Source: Flammeovirgaceae bacterium UBA2371
GTDB taxonomy: Bacteria > Bacteroidota > Bacteroidia > Cytophagales > Cyclobacteriaceae
Assembly: GCA_002345965.1 (NCBI GenBank)
Contig: DDTF01000058.1
Location: 57,538-121,537 of the forward strand
Reading direction: 5' to 3'
DNA length: 64,000 nucleotides
Below the pieces are notes generated by a model, which searched no databases, had not been told where the DNA came from, and saw nothing but the letters and a program-made list of their open reading frames with translations. Positions 19,403 to 27,630 of this stretch are shown in pieces. A program made the position numbers and the translations under genes. Each line of letters begins with the position of its first letter. Within the stretch, counting starts at the first letter, position 1.

Positions 19403-20506
19403 ATGGCCCTGCAAGCTTCATTTGTAAAAAACACCTTTCATTTCAACTTTCGGGCGAAGACCTCCAGGGGAGTAATGGCAGTACGTGATTCGTGGTTTAT
19501 CAAAATTGAAGATGCCAACCACCCCGAAAATTTTGGTGTGGGAGAAGCAGGCCCACTTCTTGGGTTGAGCTTGGAATTGGACGATTCATTTGAGGGCAAG
19601 CTCACCCATTATATCCAATTATTTAATGATAGTCAGTTGACTTTGAGCCAGTTGAAGGGTTATGAGCTATCGCAAGTGGCTAGCGAGGTAACTGAACGGA
19701 TACCGGATGTTTTACTTGCCCCTAGTGTTCTTTTTGCTTTTGAAACAGCCCTTCTGGATCTCATTCATGGTGGCAAGCGTATTATTTTTAAAAATAAATT
19801 TATCGAAGGCCAGCCCCTTCCCATCAATGGTTTGATTTGGATGAGTGGGATGGACATGATGCTTCAACAAATAGAGATCAAGATTCAGGATGGTTTCAAT
19901 TGCATCAAAATGAAAGTGGGAGGGATCAATTTTGAGAAAGAGTGTGATATCCTGCAATACATCCGAAGGAAGTATTTTAAGATGGACATCACCCTCAGGC
20001 TTGATGCCAATGGTGCATTCAAGGAAGAGGAAGCCATGTACAAACTTGAAGAGCTTGCCAAGTACAACATCCATTCTATTGAACAACCGCTAAAAGCGGG
20101 CTCCGACCAACTAGCGGCTTTATGTAAGCAATCGCCTATTCCGATAGCCTTGGATGAAGAGTTAATTGGTGTGGTGGGGGAATCCAACAAGAGCGCCTTA
20201 CTCAATCGCATTAAGCCCCAGTTTATCGTACTCAAACCTTCACTTCATGGGGGCTTGTCGGGTTGTCAACAATGGATAACAATAGCCCAATCGTTGAACA
20301 TCGGCTGGTGGATGACATCAGCGCTCGAGTCCAGCGTAGGGCTCAATGCAATTGCTCAATTTACTGCCGAACACGATAATCTGATACCTCAAGGTCTGGG
20401 TACAGGTAAAATCTATGAAAACAATGTTGATTCGCCACTCCACGTAAAAAATGGTCAATTAGGCTATGACAAGACCTTAAACTGGGTTTTACCGGAATTC
20501 AACTAA
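19403..20506 (+). CDS. menC: o-Succinylbenzoate synthase (enolase superfamily), MenC
   Basis: The product (367 residues) has the catalytic set of the muconate-lactonising subgroup of the enolase superfamily: the KxK pair in NCIKMKVGG, metal ligands in LRLDANGAF, SIEQPLKAG and IALDEELIG, and the second lysine in FIVLKPSLHGG, followed by WWMTSALESSVGLNAIAQF. In this family the same fold also gives dipeptide epimerases, but menE, menB, menD and menF lie just downstream on the other strand, so dehydration of SHCHC to o-succinylbenzoate is the best call. It is divergent from queA and convergent with menE, with two unrelated genes in between. No convincing promoter was seen in the 44-base gap upstream. 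Confidence 0.88.
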   Translation: MALQASFVKNTFHFNFRAKTSRGVMAVRDSWFIKIEDANHPENFGVGEAGPLLGLSLELDDSFEGKLTHYIQLFNDSQLTLSQLKGYELSQVASEVTERIPDVLLAPSVLFAFETALLDLIHGGKRIIFKNKFIEGQPLPINGLIWMSGMDMMLQQIEIKIQDGFNCIKMKVGGINFEKECDILQYIRRKYFKMDITLRLDANGAFKEEEAMYKLEELAKYNIHSIEQPLKAGSDQLAALCKQSPIPIALDEELIGVVGESNKSALLNRIKPQFIVLKPSLHGGLSGCQQWITIAQSLNIGWWMTSALESSVGLNAIAQFTAEHDNLIPQGLGTGKIYENNVDSPLHVKNGQLGYDKTLNWVLPEFN

Positions 20507-20533
20507 TATTTTTAGTTAAATGTTTGTGTTATT

Positions 20534-20558
20534 GCTAATATAGTTATTAATTAGCTAA
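20534..20558. promoter_or_regulatory. Candidate operator: inverted repeat upstream of the small gene/HTH-S24 pair
   Basis: The 70 AT-rich bases upstream of 20578 contain gctaat and attagc as inverted arms (20534-20539 and 20550-20555, 10-base spacer) and an overlapping perfect palindrome ttagctaa at 20551-20558. The position in front of a repressor gene would suit autoregulation. AT-rich sequence produces such repeats by chance, so this is tentative. Confidence 0.3.
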
Positions 20559-20577
20559 AATTATTAGTCAACACGCT

Positions 20578-20835
20578 ATGGATTCGAAATTGAAGCTTTC
20601 AAGCAAAAAATTGAAGTCAGGGAAATTTCAGGTGAATTTTTCCACCATTGGATTATCACAAGAATGCTATGGCTATATGCTGGCAGAGGCACAAACCTCA
20701 GTCAATGAGGTAATAGAAAAAATTAATCGTCATGTCTATGCCATGCAATCCTCAGATAGGTATTATCAACGCAATTTGTTCTCACTCAGTAAAAAGAAAG
20801 TCAGTTCAGGAAGTATCATGATTTTTAAACGATAA
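20578..20835 (+). CDS. Small basic protein of unknown function (85 aa), upstream of HTH-S24 regulator
   Basis: The ATG frame encodes a Lys/Ser-rich N-terminus (MDSKLKLSSKKLKSGKFQ), a central helix (VNEVIEKINRHVYAM) and a basic C-terminus ending in KKKVSSGSIMIFKR. No known domain was recognised and no signal peptide is present. The stop is 4 bases before the ATG of the XRE-S24 regulator, so the two genes are very likely co-transcribed. Possible roles are an accessory of the regulator or a relic of a mobile element; neither is shown by the sequence. The tight spacing and full-length frame support it as a real gene. Confidence 0.6.
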   Translation: MDSKLKLSSKKLKSGKFQVNFSTIGLSQECYGYMLAEAQTSVNEVIEKINRHVYAMQSSDRYYQRNLFSLSKKKVSSGSIMIFKR

Positions 20836-20839
20836 GTCT

Positions 20840-21628
20840 ATGCCTGCCATCAACGAGAATATCAGATACATTAGAAAACAGTTGAAGCTAACTCAGGATC
20901 AGTTTGGTCAACAGTTGGGCATCAAGCGCTCATTGGTGGGAGCCTATGAGGAAGGGAGGGCTGAACCTCGGCTGGAACTCCTACATAAAATGGCGAGCAT
21001 GGCCAATTTGTCGGTAGATGATCTCATCAGTAGCGATTTAAATACAACAGATGTTCCCCAACGTTCTCCGAAAGATTACATCCGGGGGAAAGAAGTGCTG
21101 GTAGTTTCCATGGATTCGGCAAGGAAAGATAATATAGAGTTGGTACCCCAAAAAGCAGCTGCCGGATATATGAATGGGTATGCAGATCCTGAATATGTGA
21201 AGGAGCTTCCCAAATTTAATTTACCTAATCTTTCCAATGGTACTTACCGCGCTTTTGAAATCAGCGGTGATTCCATGCTTCCCATTTTACCGGGCACCAT
21301 CATCGTAGGGGAGTATATAGAGAATTTAAGTGATCTCAAAAACGGGAAGACGTACATCTTGGTAACCAGCAGAGAAGGCATAGTCTACAAGCGTGTATTC
21401 AATTACCTGAATGAAAACGGAAAACTTTTTTTGGTTTCAGACAACAGGCAGTACACACCTTTTCAGATTGATGGAGAAGACGTTCATGAAGCATGGGCTG
21501 CCAAAGCCTACATCAGTGTTCAATTTCCTGATGTAGAATCTCAAAAAGACATGTCGATTGAAAATCTGGCTGGAGTAGTGCTGGATTTACAAAAAGAAAT
21601 ATTGGATTTAAAATCCAAAAAGAAATAG
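20840..21628 (+). CDS. XRE-type HTH repressor with S24 (LexA-like) autoprotease domain (262 aa)
   Basis: Residues 5-62 form a Cro/CI helix-turn-helix (NIRYIRKQLKLTQDQFGQQL, then IKRSLVGAYEEGRAEP). The C-terminal half is an S24 peptidase: a possible Ala-Gly cleavage site at 108-109 in QKAAAGYMNGYADPEY, the nucleophile Ser145 in ISGDSMLP and the general base Lys184 in IVYKRVF. A short coiled coil (LAGVVLDLQKEILDLKSKKK) ends the protein. Such CI-like repressors are inactivated by self-cleavage, often after DNA damage via RecA. It is not LexA itself, which has a winged-helix N-terminus. No umuC/dinB partner or phage gene is next to it; it interrupts an otherwise menaquinone-related region. Confidence 0.9.
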   Translation: MPAINENIRYIRKQLKLTQDQFGQQLGIKRSLVGAYEEGRAEPRLELLHKMASMANLSVDDLISSDLNTTDVPQRSPKDYIRGKEVLVVSMDSARKDNIELVPQKAAAGYMNGYADPEYVKELPKFNLPNLSNGTYRAFEISGDSMLPILPGTIIVGEYIENLSDLKNGKTYILVTSREGIVYKRVFNYLNENGKLFLVSDNRQYTPFQIDGEDVHEAWAAKAYISVQFPDVESQKDMSIENLAGVVLDLQKEILDLKSKKK

Positions 21629-21638
21629 CCTAGCGATT

Positions 21639-21682
21639 CTATCCCCGTCTGTTCCTATAGTTAGGAACTAGACGGGGAATAG
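21639..21682. terminator. Long hairpin between convergent genes (HTH-S24 and menE), probable bidirectional terminator
   Basis: The arms ctatccccgtctgttccta and ttaggaactagacgggg pair over about 19-20 positions with two single-base bulges. It lies 11 bases after the repressor stop and covers the menE stop codon (21668-21670). There is no immediate T-run, although a run of five T follows near 21692 on the + strand. A barrier between converging transcripts is the likely role. Confidence 0.6.
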
Positions 21683-22750
21683 ATTAACAGTTTTTGCCCT
21701 ATTGACCTTTCCTGTTGCTGTTTCCTGAAATGCCTTCACAAATTTAATCTCCTTAGGGATTTCGTATTTGGATATCATCACTTTTAACTCCTGTAAGAAC
21801 TTTCCTTGAATCATGTCCGAAAAAGGATCGCCCTCTATCCATAAGCTGACTTTCTGGCCGAGGTTTTGATCGGGAATTCCAAAAATGAAGAACCGATTAG
21901 TTACACCCAGTTTACCAAAAATTTCTTCTAACTGAATTTCTATCTTCTCTGGTATAACCTTCACCCCGCCTGTGTTGATGATGTTGTCCCAGCGTCCTGA
22001 CCATTTAAATTCACTTTCATTTATCAATTCAACAAGATCATTGGTAACGATATCATTGTCAAGGAAGGAGGTACTGATAACCAGACAACCTCGTTCATCC
22101 GTTCTTAGTGCAACTCCGGGGAGTGCCTTAAAAGAACCCGAGGCAAATGGACCATTTATTTTTTGTAAGGCAACATGGGAGATCGTCTCTGTCATACCGT
22201 AGGTGGCATACAACTGACATGTATAGTCCATCAACTTTGATTTTAACTGACTGTCGAGTGGTGCACCTCCTACAATGGCTATCCTGATTTGATTGAGCAC
22301 GTGTTCGTTGGAGTTGATTACATGCTGCAATTGATAAGGCACCATGGCTACAAAATCAATTTGCTGACCTTGTTCCAAATTTTCAAATGGGTTAGCAGTG
22401 GGTTCAACTGCAATTATTTTCATTCCAACCACAAAACACCGTACCAACATCATTTGGCCAGCTATGTAATTGGTATCAAGACAGACAAGCGCTGTGTCAT
22501 TTTGATTTAGCCCAAGCGCTGCTTGTGTCATTCTCGCACTGGCTATCATCTGGTCACGTGTGAAAGTGATCGACTTAGGTGCGCCAGTTGATCCAGAAGT
22601 GTGTAGTGTGAAACTACTATTACCCTTTAGCCAGTCGCGGCAAAAATGAAGTGTACTTTTTTCAAATGGAGTAGCTGGGTCAACGGATTCGTTTACAATT
22701 TGGTCAGGTGAAAACACATTACCATTAATAGTCAGCATTGGATGACCCAT
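21668..22750 (-). CDS. menE: o-Succinylbenzoate-CoA ligase MenE
   Basis: An acyl-adenylate-forming enzyme of 360 residues, shorter than the usual 450-500 because the N-terminal subdomain is reduced, as is common in Bacteroidota MenE. The P-loop TSGSTGAPKS lies at 51-60, ATYGMTET near the middle, GRWDNIINTGGVKVIPEKIE as the hinge region, and ATGKVNR carries the C-terminal catalytic lysine. It activates o-succinylbenzoate to its CoA ester in menaquinone synthesis. It is the last gene of the men operon, 12 bases behind menB. The end of the coding region lies within the terminator hairpin. Confidence 0.93.
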   Translation of the reverse strand: MGHPMLTINGNVFSPDQIVNESVDPATPFEKSTLHFCRDWLKGNSSFTLHTSGSTGAPKSITFTRDQMIASARMTQAALGLNQNDTALVCLDTNYIAGQMMLVRCFVVGMKIIAVEPTANPFENLEQGQQIDFVAMVPYQLQHVINSNEHVLNQIRIAIVGGAPLDSQLKSKLMDYTCQLYATYGMTETISHVALQKINGPFASGSFKALPGVALRTDERGCLVISTSFLDNDIVTNDLVELINESEFKWSGRWDNIINTGGVKVIPEKIEIQLEEIFGKLGVTNRFFIFGIPDQNLGQKVSLWIEGDPFSDMIQGKFLQELKVMISKYEIPKEIKFVKAFQETATGKVNRAKTVNLFPV

Positions 22751-22762
22751 TGCTCCTTCGGG

Positions 22763-23587
22763 TTATGGGAATTTTGGGAATTTAGAGAAATCAGGTTCTC
22801 TTTTTTCCAAAAATGCATTCTTACCTTCTTTTGCTTCATCACTGAGGTAATAGAGCAATGTGGCGTTGCCTGCCAATTCCTGAATTCCTGCTTGACCGTC
22901 CAACTCAGCATTGAAGGCGCATTTAAGCATTCTGATTGCAAGCGGGCTTTTCTTCAATATTTTGCGAGCCCATGCTACATAGGTTTCTTCTAACTTGTCC
23001 AATGGCACTACCTTATTCACCAATCCCATCTCCAATGCTTCTGTGGCATCGTATTGATCACACAAGAACCAAATTTCTCTCGCTTTCTTTTGGCCGACTA
23101 TCCTTGCAAGGTAAGAGGCACCAAAGCCGCCATCAAAACTTCCCACCTTGGGTCCGGTTTGTCCAAATCTTGCATTCTCAGCAGCAATGCTTAGATCACA
23201 CACCACGTGAAGCACATGTCCGCCACCTATGGCCCATCCGGCAACGGCAGCAATCACAGGTTTTGAAATCGAACGAATTAATTTTTGAAGATCCAGTACA
23301 TTGAGCCTGGGTACTTTGTCTCCACCTACATAACCACCATGACCGCGTACACTTTGATCACCCCCACTGCAGAATGCTTTACCTCCTTCTCCAGTCAATA
23401 TAATAACGCCTATTTCAGGGTCTTCACGACAAATCATCACCGCATCTATCATCTCCTGAACTGTAAGTGGAGTGAAGGCGTTGTGCACTTCAGGTCGGTT
23501 GATACTGATTCGGGCAATGCCTTCGAACTGTTGGAAGAGTATTTCCTTATATTCTTTAATCGGTTTCCATGGATAATTAAGCGTCAT
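22763..23587 (-). CDS. menB: 1,4-Dihydroxy-2-naphthoyl-CoA synthase MenB
   Basis: A crotonase-fold enzyme of 274 residues that closes the second ring of the naphthoquinone. Diagnostic segments are INRPEVHNAFTPLTVQEM, AFCSGGDQSVRG (MenB-specific GGDQ), VAGWAIGGGHVLHVVCDLSI (oxyanion hole) and FGQTGPKVGSFDGGFGASYL, with a C-terminal EGKNAFLEKREPDFSKFP. The start overlaps the end of menD by 11 bases, so translation is probably coupled. Confidence 0.97.
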   Translation of the reverse strand: MTLNYPWKPIKEYKEILFQQFEGIARISINRPEVHNAFTPLTVQEMIDAVMICREDPEIGVIILTGEGGKAFCSGGDQSVRGHGGYVGGDKVPRLNVLDLQKLIRSISKPVIAAVAGWAIGGGHVLHVVCDLSIAAENARFGQTGPKVGSFDGGFGASYLARIVGQKKAREIWFLCDQYDATEALEMGLVNKVVPLDKLEETYVAWARKILKKSPLAIRMLKCAFNAELDGQAGIQELAGNATLLYYLSDEAKEGKNAFLEKREPDFSKFPKFP

Positions 23588-25304
23588 AATTCTTTCTTAT
23601 TTGTTTTTTAAAATTATCAAATACGATTTTGGCATCGTCTGCCTTTGTTTCAATCTCCAATATTTTTGTTCTGCCATCAAAATCGAAAAAATCCTTGAAG
23701 AGATTTTTCATCTTTCGAAGATTGTCAAGTTTCAAGTAAACAATTTCGTATTCCTGTGCAAGGCCGCGTGCGGATAGCTTTTGTTGCGTGATGAAATACT
23801 CGCTGGCTTCTGGCAATTGATTGGGGCCATCAATCATTGAAAAAATGGCACCTCCATGATTATTCAAAACAATAATTCTTAAATTGGGTAATTTATAATT
23901 GTGCCAGAATGCATTCCGGTCGTAAAAGAATGCCATGTCTCCGGTTATAAGAAACGTTGGCTTTTTTGAAAGCAGCGCGTGGCCTACCGCAGTGCTTGAG
24001 CTTCCGTCAATTCCACTGGTACCTCTATTGCAAAAAACTTCTACGTTTTTATGTTCTTCGGATAATCCAATAAAATTGGCATAACGAACAGACATACTAT
24101 TGGCAAGGTGCAAATGGCAGGAAGAAGGCAAACTTTTTAGTATTTCATAAACAAGTGAAAATTCATTCAATTGCGGTGGTGAAAAGAAAGACTGTGTTGC
24201 CCGCACGGTCCGGTGTTCTTCTGCTTCCCACAATCGGAAGTAATTCTCCCTCTTTTGTCCTTCAAATCCCGTCTTGGAAACTACTTCTGTCAATTGTTGG
24301 AAAAAAACTTTCGGAGAAACACCCAGATGGGTAGTTAAAGACTGATAGGTGTCTGCAACCACACCCGCGTGCTGAATGTGCCAATGTGCAGTTGGTTTAT
24401 ATTTTCTTAAAAACAGTTTTAAGTTCTTTGAGAGAATTGACTTTCCGAAAGTGATCAACAACTCAGGTTGCAAGGCTTTTTGGACATCTGCTTTACTTTG
24501 TCCCAGCATGGAATCGGTATGGCTTACTCCATTGGACAGCAGATGCAAATTGGAGATTACGTCAGCAACTACCGGTATATGATGTTGCTTTGAAAATTTA
24601 TCCAATAAAGTGGCCAGTTCAGTGTCAAGGGTATGTTGACCGCCTACAATCAATACTTTATTAAAAGTGCTAAGACTTGTCTTCAGCGTATCAAGGGTTT
24701 CTTCTGATAAAAGTTTTTCTTCAGTTGGCTGATCGATAATCCTTACGCTATCTGAAAACTTAATGTTTTCTCCCTGGCTGGGATACAAGGGTTCGCGTAA
24801 AGGTACATTGATATGTACGGGTCCCTTTGGAATTTGATTGGCAAGATTGATGGCTTCGTTAATGGTTCGGTTGATAAACCACAATGCATCAGCATGCTCA
24901 TAATCCTGAGGTAGTTCAAAATATTTTTTTACATGATTGCCAAAAATATTTTGCTGCTGAATAGTCTGGCCATCCAGCTGATCAATCCATTCCTTGGGTC
25001 TGTCTGCAGTAAGAACCACAACGGGTATTTGTTGATAATAGGCTTCTGCTACCGCAGGAGCAAAATTATAAGCGGCAGAACCTGAGGTGCAAACCAAGGC
25101 AACAGGATTGTTAGTGGCCAGTGCCATTCCATTGGCAATGAATGCTGCGCTTCGTTCGTCACTAAATGTGTGTGTCTTTACTTTAGGGTGGTTGGTGAAT
25201 GCACTAATCAGTGGTGCACAGCGAGAACCTGGACATAATACGGCTTGTTCAATGCCTTTCAGGGCACATATTTCTGCAATGTCGTATATGGGTTGTAGAC
25301 GCAC
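23577..25304 (-). CDS. menD: SEPHCHC synthase MenD (thiamine-diphosphate enzyme)
   Basis: MenD condenses isochorismate with 2-oxoglutarate. The 575-residue protein has the N-terminal ThDP pyrimidine-binding part (CPGSRCAPLISAF; VCTSGSAAYNFAPAVAEAYY; LTADRPKEWIDQLDGQTIQQ), a central domain, and the pyrophosphate motif GDMAFFYDRNAF...VLNNHGG. The start codon is GTG at 25304, 3 bases after the menF stop. It overlaps menB. Confidence 0.96.
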   Translation of the reverse strand: MRLQPIYDIAEICALKGIEQAVLCPGSRCAPLISAFTNHPKVKTHTFSDERSAAFIANGMALATNNPVALVCTSGSAAYNFAPAVAEAYYQQIPVVVLTADRPKEWIDQLDGQTIQQQNIFGNHVKKYFELPQDYEHADALWFINRTINEAINLANQIPKGPVHINVPLREPLYPSQGENIKFSDSVRIIDQPTEEKLLSEETLDTLKTSLSTFNKVLIVGGQHTLDTELATLLDKFSKQHHIPVVADVISNLHLLSNGVSHTDSMLGQSKADVQKALQPELLITFGKSILSKNLKLFLRKYKPTAHWHIQHAGVVADTYQSLTTHLGVSPKVFFQQLTEVVSKTGFEGQKRENYFRLWEAEEHRTVRATQSFFSPPQLNEFSLVYEILKSLPSSCHLHLANSMSVRYANFIGLSEEHKNVEVFCNRGTSGIDGSSSTAVGHALLSKKPTFLITGDMAFFYDRNAFWHNYKLPNLRIIVLNNHGGAIFSMIDGPNQLPEASEYFITQQKLSARGLAQEYEIVYLKLDNLRKMKNLFKDFFDFDGRTKILEIETKADDAKIVFDNFKKQIRKNYDA

Positions 25305-25307
25305 TTA

Positions 25308-26495
25308 TTAAGATTGAATAACCTGTAGCAATGTTTTCATTTTCATTTCAGTTTCTTCCCATTCTTTTTGAGGGACAGAGTCAGCGGTGACCCCTGCGCC
25401 TGCATAAAGGAGGGCTTCATGGCCACACCATTGCATACAACGAAGATTAACAAAAAGTGAAATTTCGTTTTCGTAGTTGACAGGACCAAGATACCCACTG
25501 TAGAAACTTCTATCAAAATTTTCATGGGCTTCTAAAAATGCCAAAGAGGCTTCTCTGGGCATTCCACATACGGCAGATGTAGGGTGCAGGAGCTTTAACA
25601 TCACGGAACCCAATTGCGGAAAATTAGTTGCATTCATGTCCACTTCATATTCTGTTTTGAGATGGAGCAGGTTGCCTGCCTTCCATGTCTTAGGACCCAA
25701 TTCAACATATTCGCGCAATCGTATTTTTTTAAAACAATTAATTATGTACCTGCACACCAATGCCTGCTCTTCAATTTCTTTCTGTGTCCATGCTACTTGC
25801 TTTAAGTCAGCATCAGATTGTACCGCTTGCGTTCCTGCCACGGCTACTGTTTTGAAATGCATTTGATGGTCTACCGAAACTAAAAGTTCTGGTGAGGCAC
25901 CGAGCCATGTGCCCACTTCGGGAATGGATACAAGCGAAACGAATGCATTGGGATACAATGCACATAGTTTGTTGAATGCTTCTATCAATTCGAACTGCTC
26001 GGGCAGCACTACTTTCTTGCAGCGAGAAGGAACAAGTTTTTCAAAATGTCCTGTATTGATCTGTTCAAGTGACTTATCGACCAGTTGAATGTAATCGCCT
26101 TTGTCCAAAGGAGAAAAGCCATTCAATTGGGATTGGTAGAACGCAAGAGGAGAATGATCAAGTTTACGTGGAACTTCGTCTTGATAAGAAGACTTAATAA
26201 AGTTATTGGAGATCATTTCTCCTTTTTCAAAAACACAGCTCTTGTTTGCTTTTAGAAAGTATTTTTGCTTTTTACTATCAAAGGGGGCAAAAACAAATCC
26301 AGTTCCAAGTTCCTCTATAGGTAACTCATCCAGTTGGGCTGGTCCTTCTGTGCATACAATGAGATGCTTTTTGGAGGAGTTGGGTAGCCTCCAAAGTCCA
26401 ATGGCATTACCATCCGTAAGATTTTCTGAAAGTATGCCAGTTATTAATTCCTTTTCGGCACGTTGAATCTTTAATTCTCCAGTGACTTCAGTCAT
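25308..26495 (-). CDS. menF: Isochorismate synthase MenF
   Basis: A chorismate-utilising enzyme of about 395 residues that starts the menaquinone branch. The C-terminal half contains the family blocks LVPSRCKKVVLPEQF, GTWLGASPELLVSV, FKTVAVAGTQ, LHPTSAVCGMPREASLAFLE and SFYSGYLGPVN. The ATG at 26495 is preferred over a GTG two codons upstream (26501); both are 2-8 bases from the stop of the thioesterase gene. It is the second gene of the men operon. Confidence 0.93.
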   Translation of the reverse strand: MTEVTGELKIQRAEKELITGILSENLTDGNAIGLWRLPNSSKKHLIVCTEGPAQLDELPIEELGTGFVFAPFDSKKQKYFLKANKSCVFEKGEMISNNFIKSSYQDEVPRKLDHSPLAFYQSQLNGFSPLDKGDYIQLVDKSLEQINTGHFEKLVPSRCKKVVLPEQFELIEAFNKLCALYPNAFVSLVSIPEVGTWLGASPELLVSVDHQMHFKTVAVAGTQAVQSDADLKQVAWTQKEIEEQALVCRYIINCFKKIRLREYVELGPKTWKAGNLLHLKTEYEVDMNATNFPQLGSVMLKLLHPTSAVCGMPREASLAFLEAHENFDRSFYSGYLGPVNYENEISLFVNLRCMQWCGHEALLYAGAGVTADSVPQKEWEETEMKMKTLLQVIQS

Positions 26496-26503
26496 GAACA
26501 CAT

Positions 26504-26950
26504 TTATCTTTTGTCAATGATGGCAATTGTTATGCGGCTGATGCAAACCAATTCGTCCAATTCATTGGTGATTTTAATTTCCCAAACATGAGTTCTTTTT
26601 CCTACATGAATGGGGCGGGTGGTACCAATTACAATACCCTCTTTCATGGCCCTGATATGGTTGGCATTGATCTCCAAGCCAACACCATATTGTAAATTTT
26701 GATCTAAACAGAGGGTGGCGGCCACACTACCCAAAGTTTCTGCGAGCGCAACGGATGCTCCTCCATGTAACAATCCAAAGGGCTGATGTGTTCTGTGATC
26801 TACTGGCATTGAAGCAGAAATATAATCTTCTCCTACTTCGGTAAACTTTATTCCGAGGTGTTCTACAAGTGTTTTTCGAGACAATTGATTCAATTGGTCG
26901 ATTGTAACGCCTTTCGAGGCAAATGAGAGTGTTTTCGTCTGTGGTGCCAA
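26504..26950 (-). CDS. Hotdog-fold acyl-CoA thioesterase, probable DHNA-CoA hydrolase
   Basis: A single hotdog domain of 148 residues with the PaaI/MenI-type motif HQPFGLLHGGASVALAETLGS, where the Glu is the likely catalytic residue. As first gene of the men operon, 2 bases before the menF frame, it most likely removes CoA from 1,4-dihydroxy-2-naphthoyl-CoA, a step that menB and menE genes alone leave open. The start appears to be TTG at 26950: it has AAGGA nine bases upstream, an in-frame stop lies just before it, and the first internal ATG is about 49 codons in, inside the domain. Confidence 0.82.
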   Translation of the reverse strand: MAPQTKTLSFASKGVTIDQLNQLSRKTLVEHLGIKFTEVGEDYISASMPVDHRTHQPFGLLHGGASVALAETLGSVAATLCLDQNLQYGVGLEINANHIRAMKEGIVIGTTRPIHVGKRTHVWEIKITNELDELVCISRITIAIIDKR

Positions 26951-26963
26951 TGGACTAATTCCT

Positions 26964-26971
26964 TATTTTTG
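26964..26971 (+). promoter_or_regulatory. -7 box (TATTTTTG) upstream of the histidine phosphatase gene
   Basis: Exact match to TAnnTTTG, 19 bases before the TTG start at 26991, in the 40-base gap between two divergent genes. No matching -33 TTG was identified. Confidence 0.5.
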
Positions 26972-26990
26972 CGCCCAAATTAGAGGAAAA

Positions 26991-27614
26991 TTGACCAGTA
27001 AAAAAATATACTTGATCCGTCATGGGCAGACGGACTTCAACCTGAAAGGCATTGTACAGGGAAGCGGAATTGACTCTACGCTCAATGAAACGGGGGTGGC
27101 GCAGGCATTTTCGTTTTATGAAGCTTATAAAGACATTCATTTCGACAAGGTGTATACGTCAGTGCTTAAAAGGAGCCAGCAGTCGGTCGACTCTTTCATT
27201 CAAAAGGGGATAAACCACGAAGCACATGCAGGGCTTAATGAAATCAATTGGGGAAATAAGGAGGGGATGCGCATTACTCCCGAAGAGGATGATTATTATC
27301 GCTGGCTATTGAAACAGTGGCAGAACAATAAAACCGACCTGAGAATTGAAGGTGGTGAGAGCCCTGAAGATGTAGCGGCTCGACAGCGACCATTTTTGCA
27401 CAAAATCTTAGAGCGTAAAGAGGAACAAACTATTTTGATATGCATGCACGGCCGTGCAATCAGGGTGCTACTTTGTCAATTACTAAATTATCCACTTAGC
27501 GCGATGGATATGTTTGAGCACAAAAATTTAGGATTGTACCTACTTCAATATTCAGGGTCTATGTGCAAAGTGGATCAATATAACAATGTAGATCACCTGC
27601 AAGGACTGAATTAG
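26991..27614 (+). CDS. Histidine phosphatase family protein (phosphoglycerate mutase-like, 207 aa)
   Basis: The N-terminal LIRHGQTDFNLKGIVQG carries the phosphorylated histidine, the second catalytic His is in ICMHGRAIRVLLCQLL, and the acid residue is in LNEINWGNKEG. The length fits single-domain phosphatases of the PhoE/CobC type rather than a glycolytic mutase (about 230-250 residues). The substrate is unknown. The start is TTG with GAGG five bases upstream; there is no ATG before the RHG motif. It is divergent from the men operon and convergent with the TPR gene. Confidence 0.88.
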   Translation: MTSKKIYLIRHGQTDFNLKGIVQGSGIDSTLNETGVAQAFSFYEAYKDIHFDKVYTSVLKRSQQSVDSFIQKGINHEAHAGLNEINWGNKEGMRITPEEDDYYRWLLKQWQNNKTDLRIEGGESPEDVAARQRPFLHKILERKEEQTILICMHGRAIRVLLCQLLNYPLSAMDMFEHKNLGLYLLQYSGSMCKVDQYNNVDHLQGLN

Positions 27615-27630
27615 CAGTCAATCATTTAAA

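Noticed and set aside
20840..21628. LexA
   Set aside because: The S24 domain fits, but the N-terminus is a Cro/CI-type helix-turn-helix rather than the LexA winged helix, and no LexA-like operator set was seen.
21639..21682. End of an insertion sequence or attachment site
   Set aside because: The long inverted repeat has no transposase, integrase or matching second copy nearby; a hairpin between convergent genes explains it.
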